Origin: Saprospiraceae bacterium
GTDB taxonomy: Bacteria > Bacteroidota > Bacteroidia > Chitinophagales > Saprospiraceae
NCBI GenBank assembly: GCA_028285545.1
Contig: JANQPA010000100.1
Location: 62,001 to 126,000 of the forward strand
Direction: 5' to 3'
Length of the DNA stretch: 64,000 nt
Shown one piece after another: positions 8,888-18,038 of the stretch. Every line of letters starts with the position of its first letter. Position 1 is the first letter of the stretch. A program made the translations under genes and the position numbers. The notes below the pieces were generated by a model, which saw nothing but the letters and a program-made list of their open reading frames with translations, did not search any database and had not been told where the DNA came from.

Positions 8888-8966
8888 TATTGGAACATAA
8901 GTAAATTCTGGGCAATAGTCAATAAATCAGGCAGGTAAGTGCACAAAATATTTAATACAAATCTTG

Positions 8967-10418
8967 TTATTTGCCTTCTAATTTATCTCTAATCAATTTA
9001 TTTGCTAGCTTCGGATCTGCTTTCCCCTTTGATTTTTTCATTAATTCTCCCATAAAAAATCCAAGTAAACCCTTTTTCCCATTTTTATAGGCTTTTACTT
9101 TATCAGGGTTAGAAGCCATCACTTCCTCGATCAAATCCTCTAAAAAGGAGTGGTCAGAAGATTGAATAAGATTCATTTTTTCAGCTAAAGAAAGTGGTTC
9201 TATATCCGGATTTTCGATCAAAGCTGGAAATATCCGCTGGTAGGCAATGGCACTACTAACTTTGCCGGTTCTTATAAGATCAATAAATTTCACTAGGTTT
9301 TCCGAAGAAACTGGAAAATCAAAAATTTCTAAATTTTGATCCTTGCAATAAGGTATTATTTTGTTGATAATTAAATTGGCAGCACTCTTTGTTTGCTGAC
9401 TTAAATGCTGCAGCCCTAAAAAATATTTTGCTACTCGAACATCTTCAGTTAGTAAGGATGCATCATAATCTGATAAATCTAAATGCTCGGTAAAATCCTG
9501 GTATAACTCCCAGGGTAACTTCCCCATTTGATCTTTTACAGCACGAATATATTCATTGGTGAGTTTTACAGGAGGTAGATCAGGTTCCGGAAAGTATCTG
9601 TAATCATGAGCATCCTCTTTATCGCGGATTGGAGTAGTTTGTCCTGAGTCAGGATCAAAATTAAGGGTTTGTTGCTCAATAGCTATTCCTTGTTCCAAGA
9701 GATCTATTTGACGTTTCACTTCATAAGCAATGGCCCGTTTTGCATAACGCATGGAGTTAACATTCTTTATTTCACAACGGGTGCCATATTCTGTTGCTCC
9801 CTTTAAGCGAACGGACACATTAACATCACAACGCATAGATCCCTGCTCCATATTTCCATCAGAAACCCCCAACCACCTTACCAATCTGCGCATACCTGTC
9901 ATAAAGGCATCCACCTCCTCAGCCGAACGCATATCCGGTTCGGTGACAATTTCCAGTAATGGAACCCCTGCTCTGTTGAGGTCAATCAAAGAATAAGGAC
10001 TGCCAGTTTCGTGAATTGACTTACCAGCATCTTCTTCCATATGGATATGGTGAATCCTGAAAGATTTATAATTATCGCCTAATTTGACCTGAAGATTTCC
10101 TCCTATACAAATTGGTGAACGATCCTGAGTTATCTGGTATCCTTTAGGCAGATCCGCATAAAAATAATTTTTACGATCAAAAGAAGAATGAGTATTTATT
10201 TCGCAACCAAGAGCAGTACCAAGTTTTACAGCGTACATGATCTGCTCCTCGTTCACAAATGGAAGGGTCCCTGGATGACCTAAAGAAATTGGACTTACCT
10301 GAGTATTCGGGTCTGACCCAAAAACGGTACTATCCCCACAAAAAGCTTTACTCTTTGAACTCAATTGGACATGAACTTCCAAACCAATAACAGTCTCATA
10401 TTGATCGTAAGGCATCAT
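8967..10418 (-). CDS. gatB: Asp-tRNA(Asn)/Glu-tRNA(Gln) amidotransferase subunit B
   Basis: GatB is the kinase/amidase-coupling subunit of GatCAB, which amidates misacylated Glu-tRNA(Gln) and Asp-tRNA(Asn). The 483-aa protein has YETVIGLEVHVQLSSKSKAFC at the start, then PGTLPFVNEE, KNYFYADLPKGYQITQ, the EEDAGKS motif, LIDLNRAGVPLLEIVTEPD, and the tRNA-binding YqeY-like tail (residues about 330-480) ending GELMKKSKGKADPKLANKLI. Length and motifs are full. A second ATG directly follows the first. It lies 15 bases downstream of a DUF3667 gene, so read-through from that gene is likely. Confidence 0.96.
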   Translation of the reverse strand: MMPYDQYETVIGLEVHVQLSSKSKAFCGDSTVFGSDPNTQVSPISLGHPGTLPFVNEEQIMYAVKLGTALGCEINTHSSFDRKNYFYADLPKGYQITQDRSPICIGGNLQVKLGDNYKSFRIHHIHMEEDAGKSIHETGSPYSLIDLNRAGVPLLEIVTEPDMRSAEEVDAFMTGMRRLVRWLGVSDGNMEQGSMRCDVNVSVRLKGATEYGTRCEIKNVNSMRYAKRAIAYEVKRQIDLLEQGIAIEQQTLNFDPDSGQTTPIRDKEDAHDYRYFPEPDLPPVKLTNEYIRAVKDQMGKLPWELYQDFTEHLDLSDYDASLLTEDVRVAKYFLGLQHLSQQTKSAANLIINKIIPYCKDQNLEIFDFPVSSENLVKFIDLIRTGKVSSAIAYQRIFPALIENPDIEPLSLAEKMNLIQSSDHSFLEDLIEEVMASNPDKVKAYKNGKKGLLGFFMGELMKKSKGKADPKLANKLIRDKLEGK

Positions 10419-10433
10419 ATTTTCTTATCCTCT

Positions 10434-11477
10434 TTAAAAAATAAACATACTAATAACAAAGGTCAGGGTAATAAAGAGCACAAATATAAACAGATATGAA
10501 ATATTAAGGATAGAAAATTTAATAAAGGTTTTAAAGCGTCCCTGCCGATAAAACCGACGCATAGCAATAAAGAGATAAATTAGCACTCCTAAAAAGCCAA
10601 GGCCAACAATTCCATCTGAATCTCTCCATGCAGATAAAACAAAGGCTAAAGAAATGACTAGAAAGGCAAAAGAATGATAATGGAAAGCAAACACAAGGTG
10701 CTCAATTAAAAATCGTTCTCTTCTAATGTACAAAAGCTTGAGGATAAGGGCTAGAGCCGCCATCATAACAATCACCATCCAAAGTAAATTCTTGATCAAA
10801 AAGAGGATAAAGTTTTTACCGTCTTTATTTAATTTGATGGCCTGTTGGAATTGTAGCCGAGAAATCCATCCCTTTACTTCATGCCTTTCCGATAGTTCCT
10901 CCAGGGAATACCTCATCATTTCTTCATAGCTCAGCTTAACATCTACCTTTTTAATTTGCCAGTCCTCGTTCAGATAAAAATAAGATAAGTCCATGGACCC
11001 TGTATTTAATGCTGGCAATTGAGTATATAATGTATCCATGGCGGCTTTAACAATTGCCGTATCTTCATCAAAAGTCTCTAATACATAAGTTTTGGCTGTG
11101 TCCAACTCATGTCGAAAAGCCTCCAGATAACCTCTTTTTTCTATTGCTACGTCGTCTCCATCCCTGCCATTGAAACGAACTTGATCGGCACTCAAAAAAC
11201 TAATTAAAGCAAAATGAAGTAAGGCACTCACAAAAAATATTCGAAAAGGAGAGAAATATTGCTTTCGCTGCCCTTGAAAATACCGGATACTCAATTTTGC
11301 TGGAATCATTAAATGCCCTATAGTGCGAAAGATCTTGGCATCAATATTTAGCACATTCTCTAAAATATCTTTAAAGAATTCTCTTAATGTAATTCTACCA
11401 TCCTTATTTTTTTGCCCACAATTCCAACAAAATCCATCAATCCGTTCTATGGGCGCTTTACAATTCGGACATTTCAT
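10434..11477 (-). CDS. DUF3667-type membrane protein (copy 1)
   Basis: This 347-aa integral membrane protein of unknown function starts with a zinc-ribbon: CPNCKAPIERIDGFCWNCGQKN has two CxxC pairs. A conserved amphipathic segment follows (RITLREFFKDILENVLNID and YFQGQRKQYFSPFRIFFVSALLHF), which is the DUF3667 hallmark. A soluble loop (about residues 100-200) comes next, then four hydrophobic segments from about residue 210 to the end. It is a paralogue of the gene ending at 11565, with the same length, zinc ribbon and IKLLYIRRERFLIEHLVFAFHYH-like segment. Its start codon lies at the edge of an octamer repeat array. Confidence 0.85.
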   Translation of the reverse strand: MKCPNCKAPIERIDGFCWNCGQKNKDGRITLREFFKDILENVLNIDAKIFRTIGHLMIPAKLSIRYFQGQRKQYFSPFRIFFVSALLHFALISFLSADQVRFNGRDGDDVAIEKRGYLEAFRHELDTAKTYVLETFDEDTAIVKAAMDTLYTQLPALNTGSMDLSYFYLNEDWQIKKVDVKLSYEEMMRYSLEELSERHEVKGWISRLQFQQAIKLNKDGKNFILFLIKNLLWMVIVMMAALALILKLLYIRRERFLIEHLVFAFHYHSFAFLVISLAFVLSAWRDSDGIVGLGFLGVLIYLFIAMRRFYRQGRFKTFIKFSILNISYLFIFVLFITLTFVISMFIF

Positions 11478-11546
11478 ATTTTGGGTATTTCATATTTTGG
11501 GTATTGGGGTATTGGGGTATTGGGGTATTGGGGTATTGGGGTATTG
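11475..11546. repeat. Octamer tandem repeat upstream of DUF3667 copy 1
   Basis: Six consecutive copies of GGGTATTG cover 11499-11546. They are preceded by two 16-base copies of catattttgggtatt (11475-11506). The array forms the DNA just upstream of, and touching, the start codon at 11477 of the first DUF3667 gene. Its unit is nearly the same as that of the array at 49244-49279. Confidence 0.9.
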
Positions 11547-11564
11547 GGAGTGGATGAAAAATTA

Positions 11565-12608
11565 TTAGAATACAAACACTCCTACCACAATGGTCAAACT
11601 AAAAAATATGGACAATATGATAACATAACTAAAATTGAGTATGCAATATTTAATAAAAGTTTTGAACCATCCTTGCTTGTAGAATGCTTTCATGGCCCAT
11701 AGGAAATATATATACACTCCGAATACTAAAAAATTTATTAAGGGCTGCCAATATTGCGAAAGGAATAAGCCTATGGCCAGAACAAGAAAGGCAAAGGAAT
11801 GATAATGAAATAAAAACACTAAATGTTCTATGTAATAGGTTTTCCTTCTAATGTACAAGAATTTCAGAATCAGAGCCACTGCCGGCATCATAATCAAAAC
11901 CATCCAGGTAAAACTACCAAACAAAAAGACGGTAAAACTTCGAGGAGAGGTGATTAACTTAATCTGCTGTCGGAAGATAAGACTTTCAAACCAATGATTT
12001 GCTCCGTATATGGCCGGCAATTCTTCTAGTTTATATTTCACCAAATCCTGAGAGATAACCTGAAATGTTACCGGCTCAAAAGTTGTTATATTTTTCATCC
12101 GCAGCACATTAACTTCAAAAGTATCTCTCTTTTGAGTTTTCATTTTCACTCCCAGGCTATCCAAAACGGTACTTGCCAAGGTATCTCCATTAAACATGGT
12201 ATCCACCGTAGCTATTGTACTATCCAATTCATCTAAAAAGATATCCCGGTATCCATCTCTTTTGACCGAGTCACCAATATCACTTATCTCCCGCTCTACA
12301 AATGAATTAATTCTGCCACTAGCATAATAACTGATCATCCCGAATAAAATGAGCGTAGAAACAAAAAATAAACGTAAAGGATTAACATACCTCTTCTGCC
12401 TTCCCTGAAAAAAGTCAATAGTTAGTTTTCCAGGGCGAATCAATCCCCCAAGGGTTCGAAACACCTTTGAATCAATATTGAAAATGGCTTCAAACAGATC
12501 ATCCAACAACTCTCTGAGCGTCACACGTCCATCCGTATTTTTTTGACCACAGTTTGGACAGAATTCCATTTGTGGATCAAAAGAATTGCTGCAATTGGGA
12601 CACTGCAT
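11565..12608 (-). CDS. DUF3667-type membrane protein (copy 2)
   Basis: This is the second 347-aa DUF3667 protein. It has the N-terminal zinc ribbon (CPNCSNSFDPQMEFCPNCGQKN), then RVTLRELLDDLFEAIFNID, then FFQGRQKRYVNPLRLFFVSTL, a Ser/Thr/Asp-rich soluble loop and four C-terminal hydrophobic segments. LILKFLYIRRKTYYIEHLVF matches its neighbour almost word for word, so the two arose by tandem duplication. The two genes are 87 bases apart, with the octamer array between them. The function of the family is unknown. The two paralogues could be subunits of one membrane complex or could have diverged. Confidence 0.85.
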   Translation of the reverse strand: MQCPNCSNSFDPQMEFCPNCGQKNTDGRVTLRELLDDLFEAIFNIDSKVFRTLGGLIRPGKLTIDFFQGRQKRYVNPLRLFFVSTLILFGMISYYASGRINSFVEREISDIGDSVKRDGYRDIFLDELDSTIATVDTMFNGDTLASTVLDSLGVKMKTQKRDTFEVNVLRMKNITTFEPVTFQVISQDLVKYKLEELPAIYGANHWFESLIFRQQIKLITSPRSFTVFLFGSFTWMVLIMMPAVALILKFLYIRRKTYYIEHLVFLFHYHSFAFLVLAIGLFLSQYWQPLINFLVFGVYIYFLWAMKAFYKQGWFKTFIKYCILNFSYVIILSIFFSLTIVVGVFVF

Positions 12609-12701
12609 TTTTTATTTCGAAATTTATGGCCATGTTAATAAACACAATTGGAATTTTCGACCTTTGCCTCTACTCACTCGACTTTTGTATTCTAACAAGT
12701 C

Positions 12702-13871
12702 CTATTTTTTGCTCATAAATCCATTTTCGTCAATCTGGAGTGATGTTTCGGGAAAATCTTGACGGGTAAGTTCAATTAATTTGCTTATCGCCCTTTTCTG
12801 TGGGTCAATTTTCGGGCCATGAGTTTTTTGCTGGTAGATGGGAATTACTCTTCCAGAAACAAACTGTCCCTTTTTATCAACCTGCAGCTTAATCATGGGA
12901 GCGATTCCGGCAGGTCCTCTTAGATTAAACCGTCCGTAGGTACAAAAGTTACCCAGGCTATATATAATGAAACGATCCTTATATAACTCAGCCGCACGGG
13001 TCACATGTGGTCCATGTCCAAAAACAATATCAGCACCTGCATCTACAACAGCATGGGCAAAAGAATGAACATTACCCCTGTTTTCTCCATAATATGTTTC
13101 CGTTCGACGAGGTACATTTTGATGCGAGGCACCCTCTGCCCCTCCATGAAAGCTGACCACGATAATATCGGACTCTGCCTTGAGGCCTTCCACAATTGCC
13201 TTAGCACGTGGGATATTTCTTACATCGCAAGTACCTCTGTTAGGGGCAAAGGCACAGAATCCTATTTTGATGCCTGCTCTTTCAATGACAGCAATTTCAT
13301 CTGTCCCAGCCAGGCCTGCGTATGCAATATCAAGTTCATCTAAAGTCTTTTTTGTAACACGACGACCTTCGGCACCAAAATCACCAGAATGATTATTTGC
13401 AAGGCTTAATAAATCAAAGCCTGCATTTTTAAAATGTACGCCATAGGAAGTCGGAGATCTAAATACATAACAGGCATTAGGATTGCCACATCTTTTAGGA
13501 ACTCCTCCTTTGTCAATAATAGTTCCCTCCAAGTTTCCGAAAGTAACATCCGCATCCAGCAGGGTATCCAGTACATCTTTTAACATATCTTTACCGCCAT
13601 TTGCAGGTAGGTATGAAGAAGAAGGATAATTGGTGCCAAGCATCATATCTCCTACCCCAAGAAAGGAATAAAGAGTATCTTCCGTTAAGCCTGTTTTTTT
13701 CCCTGGCCAAATCGTATCTACAGTTTCTGACACTAAGACCACAGAAGAAGCTGAATCCTGATCAGTATTTTTATCACCAGCTGAGCAGGATAAATTTGCT
13801 AATAGCAGTATGCTGCAAAAACAAAAAAGACCTCCATGAAGAAGGTCTTTTTTCAGGTATATCTTAAACAT
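12702..13871 (-). CDS. CapA-family (poly-gamma-glutamate capsule-type) lipoprotein
   Basis: The protein belongs to the CapA / PGA_cap metallophosphatase-like family. After a hydrophobic signal a lipobox-like LANLSC gives a lipidated N-terminus. The catalytic-type motifs follow in order: FLGVGDMMLG, FGNLEGTI, SLANNHSGDFG, VSFHGGAEG and VFGHGPHVTRAAELY, then IIYSLGNFC. These resemble a calcineurin-type fold with metal-binding Asp, Asn and His. The frame is open to 13895 but ATG 13871 (MFKIYLKK) gives a normal signal peptide and removes the overlap with the M23 gene. The family name comes from polyglutamate capsules; no other capsule genes are adjacent, so the actual substrate is unknown. Confidence 0.87.
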   Translation of the reverse strand: MFKIYLKKDLLHGGLFCFCSILLLANLSCSAGDKNTDQDSASSVVLVSETVDTIWPGKKTGLTEDTLYSFLGVGDMMLGTNYPSSSYLPANGGKDMLKDVLDTLLDADVTFGNLEGTIIDKGGVPKRCGNPNACYVFRSPTSYGVHFKNAGFDLLSLANNHSGDFGAEGRRVTKKTLDELDIAYAGLAGTDEIAVIERAGIKIGFCAFAPNRGTCDVRNIPRAKAIVEGLKAESDIIVVSFHGGAEGASHQNVPRRTETYYGENRGNVHSFAHAVVDAGADIVFGHGPHVTRAAELYKDRFIIYSLGNFCTYGRFNLRGPAGIAPMIKLQVDKKGQFVSGRVIPIYQQKTHGPKIDPQKRAISKLIELTRQDFPETSLQIDENGFMSKK

Positions 13872-13884
13872 AAAGTTATTTGAA

Positions 13885-14874
13885 TTAATAGTCAAAGGAT
13901 TGGTTGTTGGCTTTGGCAGCTTCCACCAGTTCCTGATATTCTTCAGGAGAAAGTCCGTCTAACACATAATGTATTGGATCTACTTTTTTCCCTCTTAAAG
14001 TCACTTCGTAGTGGCAGTGTGGTCCAACAGAACGGCCAGTACTTCCCACTAAACCAATTTTTTCACCTCTACTAACTTTTTGGCCTACCTTAACCAGGCT
14101 CTTGGACATATGAGCATAAAGCGACTTAAATCCATATCCATGGTCAATCTCTACTACATTACCATAAGTTCGAGAATATTCATTTCTTACTACTTTACCA
14201 CCTCCAGTAGAATAAATTGGGGTACCGGTACGAGCAGTAAAATCAATTCCATGGTGCATTTTGGGACGCTTAAGAATTGGATGCATTCGAATTCCAAAAC
14301 CCGAAAGTTCATTAACGCGACGTCCGTTTTTGATAAGATCAGAGCGTACTGGCTTGATAGAAGGAATAGAAGCAAACATCTTTTCCTTTTCCAATGCCAG
14401 GTTCATGATGGTGTCTAAGGACTTAGACTGAATAGCCATCTGCCGCTTTAAGCGATCTACTTTACCACGAACATTAATCATTAAATCTCCAGCATTCTTG
14501 AATTGGCGATAGTTTTCATACTCGTCATGACCTCCTGTACCACCTTCCCAAACACCATCATCAATTGGATCCATTCCAAAAATAAGACGGTGTGCATAGG
14601 CATCGCGGTCTCTTAAAGATCCTAATACTTCACCCAGCTGCCCAAGCTCTCCTTCGAGTAGCTCGTACTCAGCTTTCATTTGAACAATTTCGTTCTGAAG
14701 TGCTCTTTCTTTAGGTGATGGAAAATACCGATGAGATATCATCGTAAAGATAGCAGCTGTGAAAATTGCTGCACAAACAAATCCAAAGATTCTAAGAATT
14801 CTCGTACCCAGTGACTCTTCCACTTTCTCATACCGCAACGTATGGGTATTGTAAATAAATTTTTCCTTTCTCAT
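13885..14874 (-). CDS. M23-family (LytM-type) peptidoglycan endopeptidase, membrane anchored
   Basis: This 329-aa protein is predicted to be a periplasmic zinc endopeptidase or LytM-type activator acting on peptide cross-links. A single membrane segment (about residues 28-47) is followed by a coiled-coil region (about 55-90 and 130-160), as in NlpD/EnvC-like and MepM-like proteins. The C-terminal M23 domain (about 190-310) has MHHGIDFTA with the zinc His and Asp, and GPHCHYEV with the HxH pair, so it looks catalytically intact. It precedes the CapA-like gene with a gap of 13 bases. Confidence 0.92.
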   Translation of the reverse strand: MRKEKFIYNTHTLRYEKVEESLGTRILRIFGFVCAAIFTAAIFTMISHRYFPSPKERALQNEIVQMKAEYELLEGELGQLGEVLGSLRDRDAYAHRLIFGMDPIDDGVWEGGTGGHDEYENYRQFKNAGDLMINVRGKVDRLKRQMAIQSKSLDTIMNLALEKEKMFASIPSIKPVRSDLIKNGRRVNELSGFGIRMHPILKRPKMHHGIDFTARTGTPIYSTGGGKVVRNEYSRTYGNVVEIDHGYGFKSLYAHMSKSLVKVGQKVSRGEKIGLVGSTGRSVGPHCHYEVTLRGKKVDPIHYVLDGLSPEEYQELVEAAKANNQSFDY

Positions 14875-15182
14875 GCGTGTTAAATCTTAGATAGAATTAA
14901 CTAAATTTGCAGCGTTTTAATAAAAACTGCTTAGTTTGAATTTTTTTACTGAAAACTTAGTTTATTCCCTACCATGTCAACTCATATTTTATTCTGACAT
15001 GGACACCAAAAATAAAAGTCAGTTGCTGAAATACAAAAATTTAGACCAAAATTTAGACAAATATTTCACTAAAAGGGGGATTACACACAATAGTATCATC
15101 AAAAAAAGGACAAAAAAAGCATTTATCACTAAATATTTTCATATAACAAATTTTTTATAATACGACATATTATTAGATTGTT

Positions 15183-15305
15183 CAAGTTGCGATGCAACTT
15201 GTGTAAAAGGTAAAAAGCAAAAGGTAGAAGGATGAAATTTACTAAAAAGAGCATTTTATATCATTTTTATAAGAAATCTTTCTACTTTCTTCATTTTACT
15301 TTCTA
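15183..15305. repeat. Hairpin and inverted heptamer arrays upstream of alaS
   Basis: A hairpin (caagttgc, gat, gcaacttg; 15183-15201) is followed by five 7-bp units, gtaaaag, gtaaaaa, gcaaaag, gtagaag and gatgaaa (15203-15237). After about 40 bases come four units of the opposite sense, ctttcta, ctttctt, catttta and ctttcta (15278-15305). The rest of the 500-base gap 14875-15376 is AT-rich, with a TAAATTTG at 14902-14909 that fits a + strand -7 element. I see no convincing gene in it. Confidence 0.75.
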
Positions 15306-15376
15306 TAAGCAAGTCATATAGCAATTTGCCTTTGATAAATTGGACATGATCATATTCCGAAATAATTTTATATAAC

Positions 15377-17998
15377 ATGACTTCAAAAGAGATTCGCCAA
15401 CAATTCCTGGATTTTTTTGCCTCTAAAGGCCATAAAATAGTCCCATCTGCACCTATTGTAACAAAGGATGATCCTACACTTATGTTTACAAATGCAGGAA
15501 TGAACCAATTTAAAGATCTGTTTCTTGGTAATCAAAAGCCTGAAAGTCGCCGTCTTGCCGATACTCAAAAATGTTTACGCGTATCTGGCAAACACAATGA
15601 CCTTGAAGAGGTTGGCCGGGATAGTTACCACCATACAATGTTTGAAATGTTGGGCAATTGGTCGATTGGTGATTACTTTAAGAAGGAGGCTATTGCCTGG
15701 GCTTGGGAGCTTCTTACTGAAGTATACGGATTACCGAAGGAAAGGTTATACGTTTCCGTATTTGAAGGAGATGAAGCTGAAGGTTTAGAAAGAGATACCG
15801 AAGCAGCCGAGTATTGGAAGCAATTTGTACCAGAAGACCGCATTCTCTATTTTGATAAAAAAGATAATTTCTGGGAAATGGGAGATACTGGCCCCTGTGG
15901 CCCTTGTTCAGAAATTCATATTGATATTCGGCCGGAAGAAGAACGAAAGAAAGTTGATGGTGGTGCACTGGTAAATGAAGATCATCCCCTGGTTATTGAA
16001 ATTTGGAACCTGGTATTCATTCAGTTTAACCGTAAAGCAAATGGCCAGTTAGAAGAACTACCCGAAAAGCATGTAGATACAGGAATGGGCTTCGAAAGAT
16101 TAACCATGGCCTTACAAGGGAAAACATCCAATTATGATACTGATGTTTTTACTCCTTTTATCCAACATATCGAAAAGGCCTCCGGCAAAAAATACACTTT
16201 CAGCTATGAGCCCGATGCTTTAGTTGATATTGCTATGCGTGTGGTTTCGGATCATATTCGGGCAGTTAGTTTTGCCATTGCAGATGGCCAATTACCTAGT
16301 AATACCGGAGCCGGTTATGTAATTCGTCGTATTTTAAGAAGAGCAGTACGTTATTATTATACTTTTCTCGAAATTGATAAGCCTTTTTTGCATACCCTTG
16401 TTCCCTTGCTAGCTGAAACTTTTAAAGATGTTTTTCCAGAGTTAAAAGCTCAGGAAGGTCAGGTAGCTAAAGTAGTAGAAGGCGAAGAAACTACCTTCTT
16501 AAATACGCTTGACAATGGCCTAAAACGATTTGAAAACCTTGAGGCAGTGGATGGAGTCATTGCTGGGCAAGATGTTTTTGAATTATATGATACTTATGGC
16601 TTTCCCCCTGACCTTACTCGATTATTAGCAGAAGAGAAGGGCTTACAGATAGATGAGGAGGGCTTTGATAAAGCTCTTCAGCAACAGAAGGAGCGCTCCC
16701 GAGCGGATGCTCAGAAAGAGGTAGGTGATTGGACTGAGTTAATTAGTGGAGAAGAGGTAGAATTTGTGGGCTATGACGATTTAGTGGTAGGTGATGCTAA
16801 AGTTTTAAAATATCGAACCGTAAAAGTCAAGAAGAAGGATGAATATCAACTGGTCCTGAACAAAACACCTTTTTATGCCGAAAGTGGTGGTCAGCGAGGA
16901 GATAAAGGTTGGCTTTGGTTTGGTGATGAGAAAATCAGAGTCTTAGACACTCAAAAGGATAATGACCTGGTTATTCACATCCTCAAAAAATTCCCGGCAG
17001 ATTTAAAATCTGTTGTCCGGGCAGAGGTAGATGTAAACCTGCGACAGGCAACTACTGCCAATCACAGTGCAGTGCACTTGATGCATGCAGCCTTGCACCG
17101 CATACTGGGAAATCATGCTTTGCAAAAGGGGCAGGATGTTGACCCTGATCGTCTTCGTTTTGATTTCAATCACTTCCAGCAGGTGACCAAAGAGGAATTG
17201 AAGCAAATAGAAGAAATGGTCAATCAGAAAATTCGGGAAAACATCCAATTGGAAGAAAATCGCAATGTCCCCATCGAGGAAGCCAAAGCATCTGGTGTCA
17301 TCATGCTTTTCGGTGAAAAATATGGCGAGCATGTACGCATGATCACTTTTGATCGGAACTTTTCACATGAACTATGTGGAGGCACCCATGTTGCGGCAAC
17401 AGGAGAGATTGGTTTATTTAAAATTCTTTCTGAAAGTTCAGTGGCAGCAGGTATCCGCAGAATTGAAGCTGTTACTGCTGAAAGGGCTGAGGCGTTTATT
17501 CAGGGCGAGCTATTGGAATTGCAAGAGATTAGAGGTTTAATGAAAAGTCCTTTGAATTTAGTCAAAAATGTACAGTCTCTGCAGGAAGAAAATAAAAAGC
17601 TGAAAAAGGAAGTTGAAAAATTGCTGGCTGCTCAGGCAAATGCACTCAAGGATCAACTTAAAGCCAAGACTGAATCCGTCAATGGTTTGAACCTGATTGC
17701 AGCTCGCCTGCCGCTAACGGATTCCAATGCCATCAAAAATCTAGCTTATCAGTTAGAGAAAGAGATTGAAAATGCAGTCATTGTTTTCGGTTCTGCAATC
17801 AATAACAAACCACAATTGACTGTTGTGATCAATAGAGCCTTAACCGAATCTAAAGGCCTCAATGCCGGAACCATGATTCGTGAACTGGCCAAAGAGATCA
17901 AAGGTGGCGGTGGTGGACAAGCTTTCTTTGCTACGGCAGGAGGGAAAGATGTAGGTGGTTTGGATAAAGCTATAGAGAAAGTTAAAAGCCTTTTATAA
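15377..17998 (+). CDS. alaS: Alanyl-tRNA synthetase
   Basis: It charges tRNA(Ala) and edits mischarged Ser/Gly. The 873-aa length is standard. The class II core begins with REIRQQFLDFFASKGH and TKDDPTLMFTNAGMNQFKD, then HHTMFEMLGNWSIGDYFKKEA (motif 2 region), and GMGFERL (motif 3). The editing domain has the zinc set, HSAVHLMHAAL (HxxxH type) and CGGTHV (CxxxH). The C-terminal oligomerisation domain with coiled coil (about 715-760) ends with the GGGGGQAFFATAGGKD segment. It is monocistronic, ending in a strong bidirectional terminator. Confidence 0.97.
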   Translation: MTSKEIRQQFLDFFASKGHKIVPSAPIVTKDDPTLMFTNAGMNQFKDLFLGNQKPESRRLADTQKCLRVSGKHNDLEEVGRDSYHHTMFEMLGNWSIGDYFKKEAIAWAWELLTEVYGLPKERLYVSVFEGDEAEGLERDTEAAEYWKQFVPEDRILYFDKKDNFWEMGDTGPCGPCSEIHIDIRPEEERKKVDGGALVNEDHPLVIEIWNLVFIQFNRKANGQLEELPEKHVDTGMGFERLTMALQGKTSNYDTDVFTPFIQHIEKASGKKYTFSYEPDALVDIAMRVVSDHIRAVSFAIADGQLPSNTGAGYVIRRILRRAVRYYYTFLEIDKPFLHTLVPLLAETFKDVFPELKAQEGQVAKVVEGEETTFLNTLDNGLKRFENLEAVDGVIAGQDVFELYDTYGFPPDLTRLLAEEKGLQIDEEGFDKALQQQKERSRADAQKEVGDWTELISGEEVEFVGYDDLVVGDAKVLKYRTVKVKKKDEYQLVLNKTPFYAESGGQRGDKGWLWFGDEKIRVLDTQKDNDLVIHILKKFPADLKSVVRAEVDVNLRQATTANHSAVHLMHAALHRILGNHALQKGQDVDPDRLRFDFNHFQQVTKEELKQIEEMVNQKIRENIQLEENRNVPIEEAKASGVIMLFGEKYGEHVRMITFDRNFSHELCGGTHVAATGEIGLFKILSESSVAAGIRRIEAVTAERAEAFIQGELLELQEIRGLMKSPLNLVKNVQSLQEENKKLKKEVEKLLAAQANALKDQLKAKTESVNGLNLIAARLPLTDSNAIKNLAYQLEKEIENAVIVFGSAINNKPQLTVVINRALTESKGLNAGTMIRELAKEIKGGGGGQAFFATAGGKDVGGLDKAIEKVKSLL

Positions 17999-18038
17999 TT
18001 TATTAATAATGGCGGCAGAAGCCGCCATTATTAATAAA
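17999..18038. terminator. Bidirectional terminator between alaS and fucosidase
   Basis: An 18-bp perfect stem (tttattaataatggcggc and its complement) surrounds a 4-base agaa loop and is bounded by A/T runs. It starts directly after the alaS stop and overlaps the last codons of the convergent fucosidase gene, serving both. Confidence 0.85.

Noticed and set aside
11499-11546. Possible CRISPR array
   Set aside because: The units are 8 bases and contiguous, without spacers, and no cas genes are present.
14936-15160. 74-aa open frame between the M23 and alaS genes
   Set aside because: Lys/Asn/Thr-rich AT-driven composition, no family similarity and no clear ribosome site; it looks like chance in AT-rich DNA.
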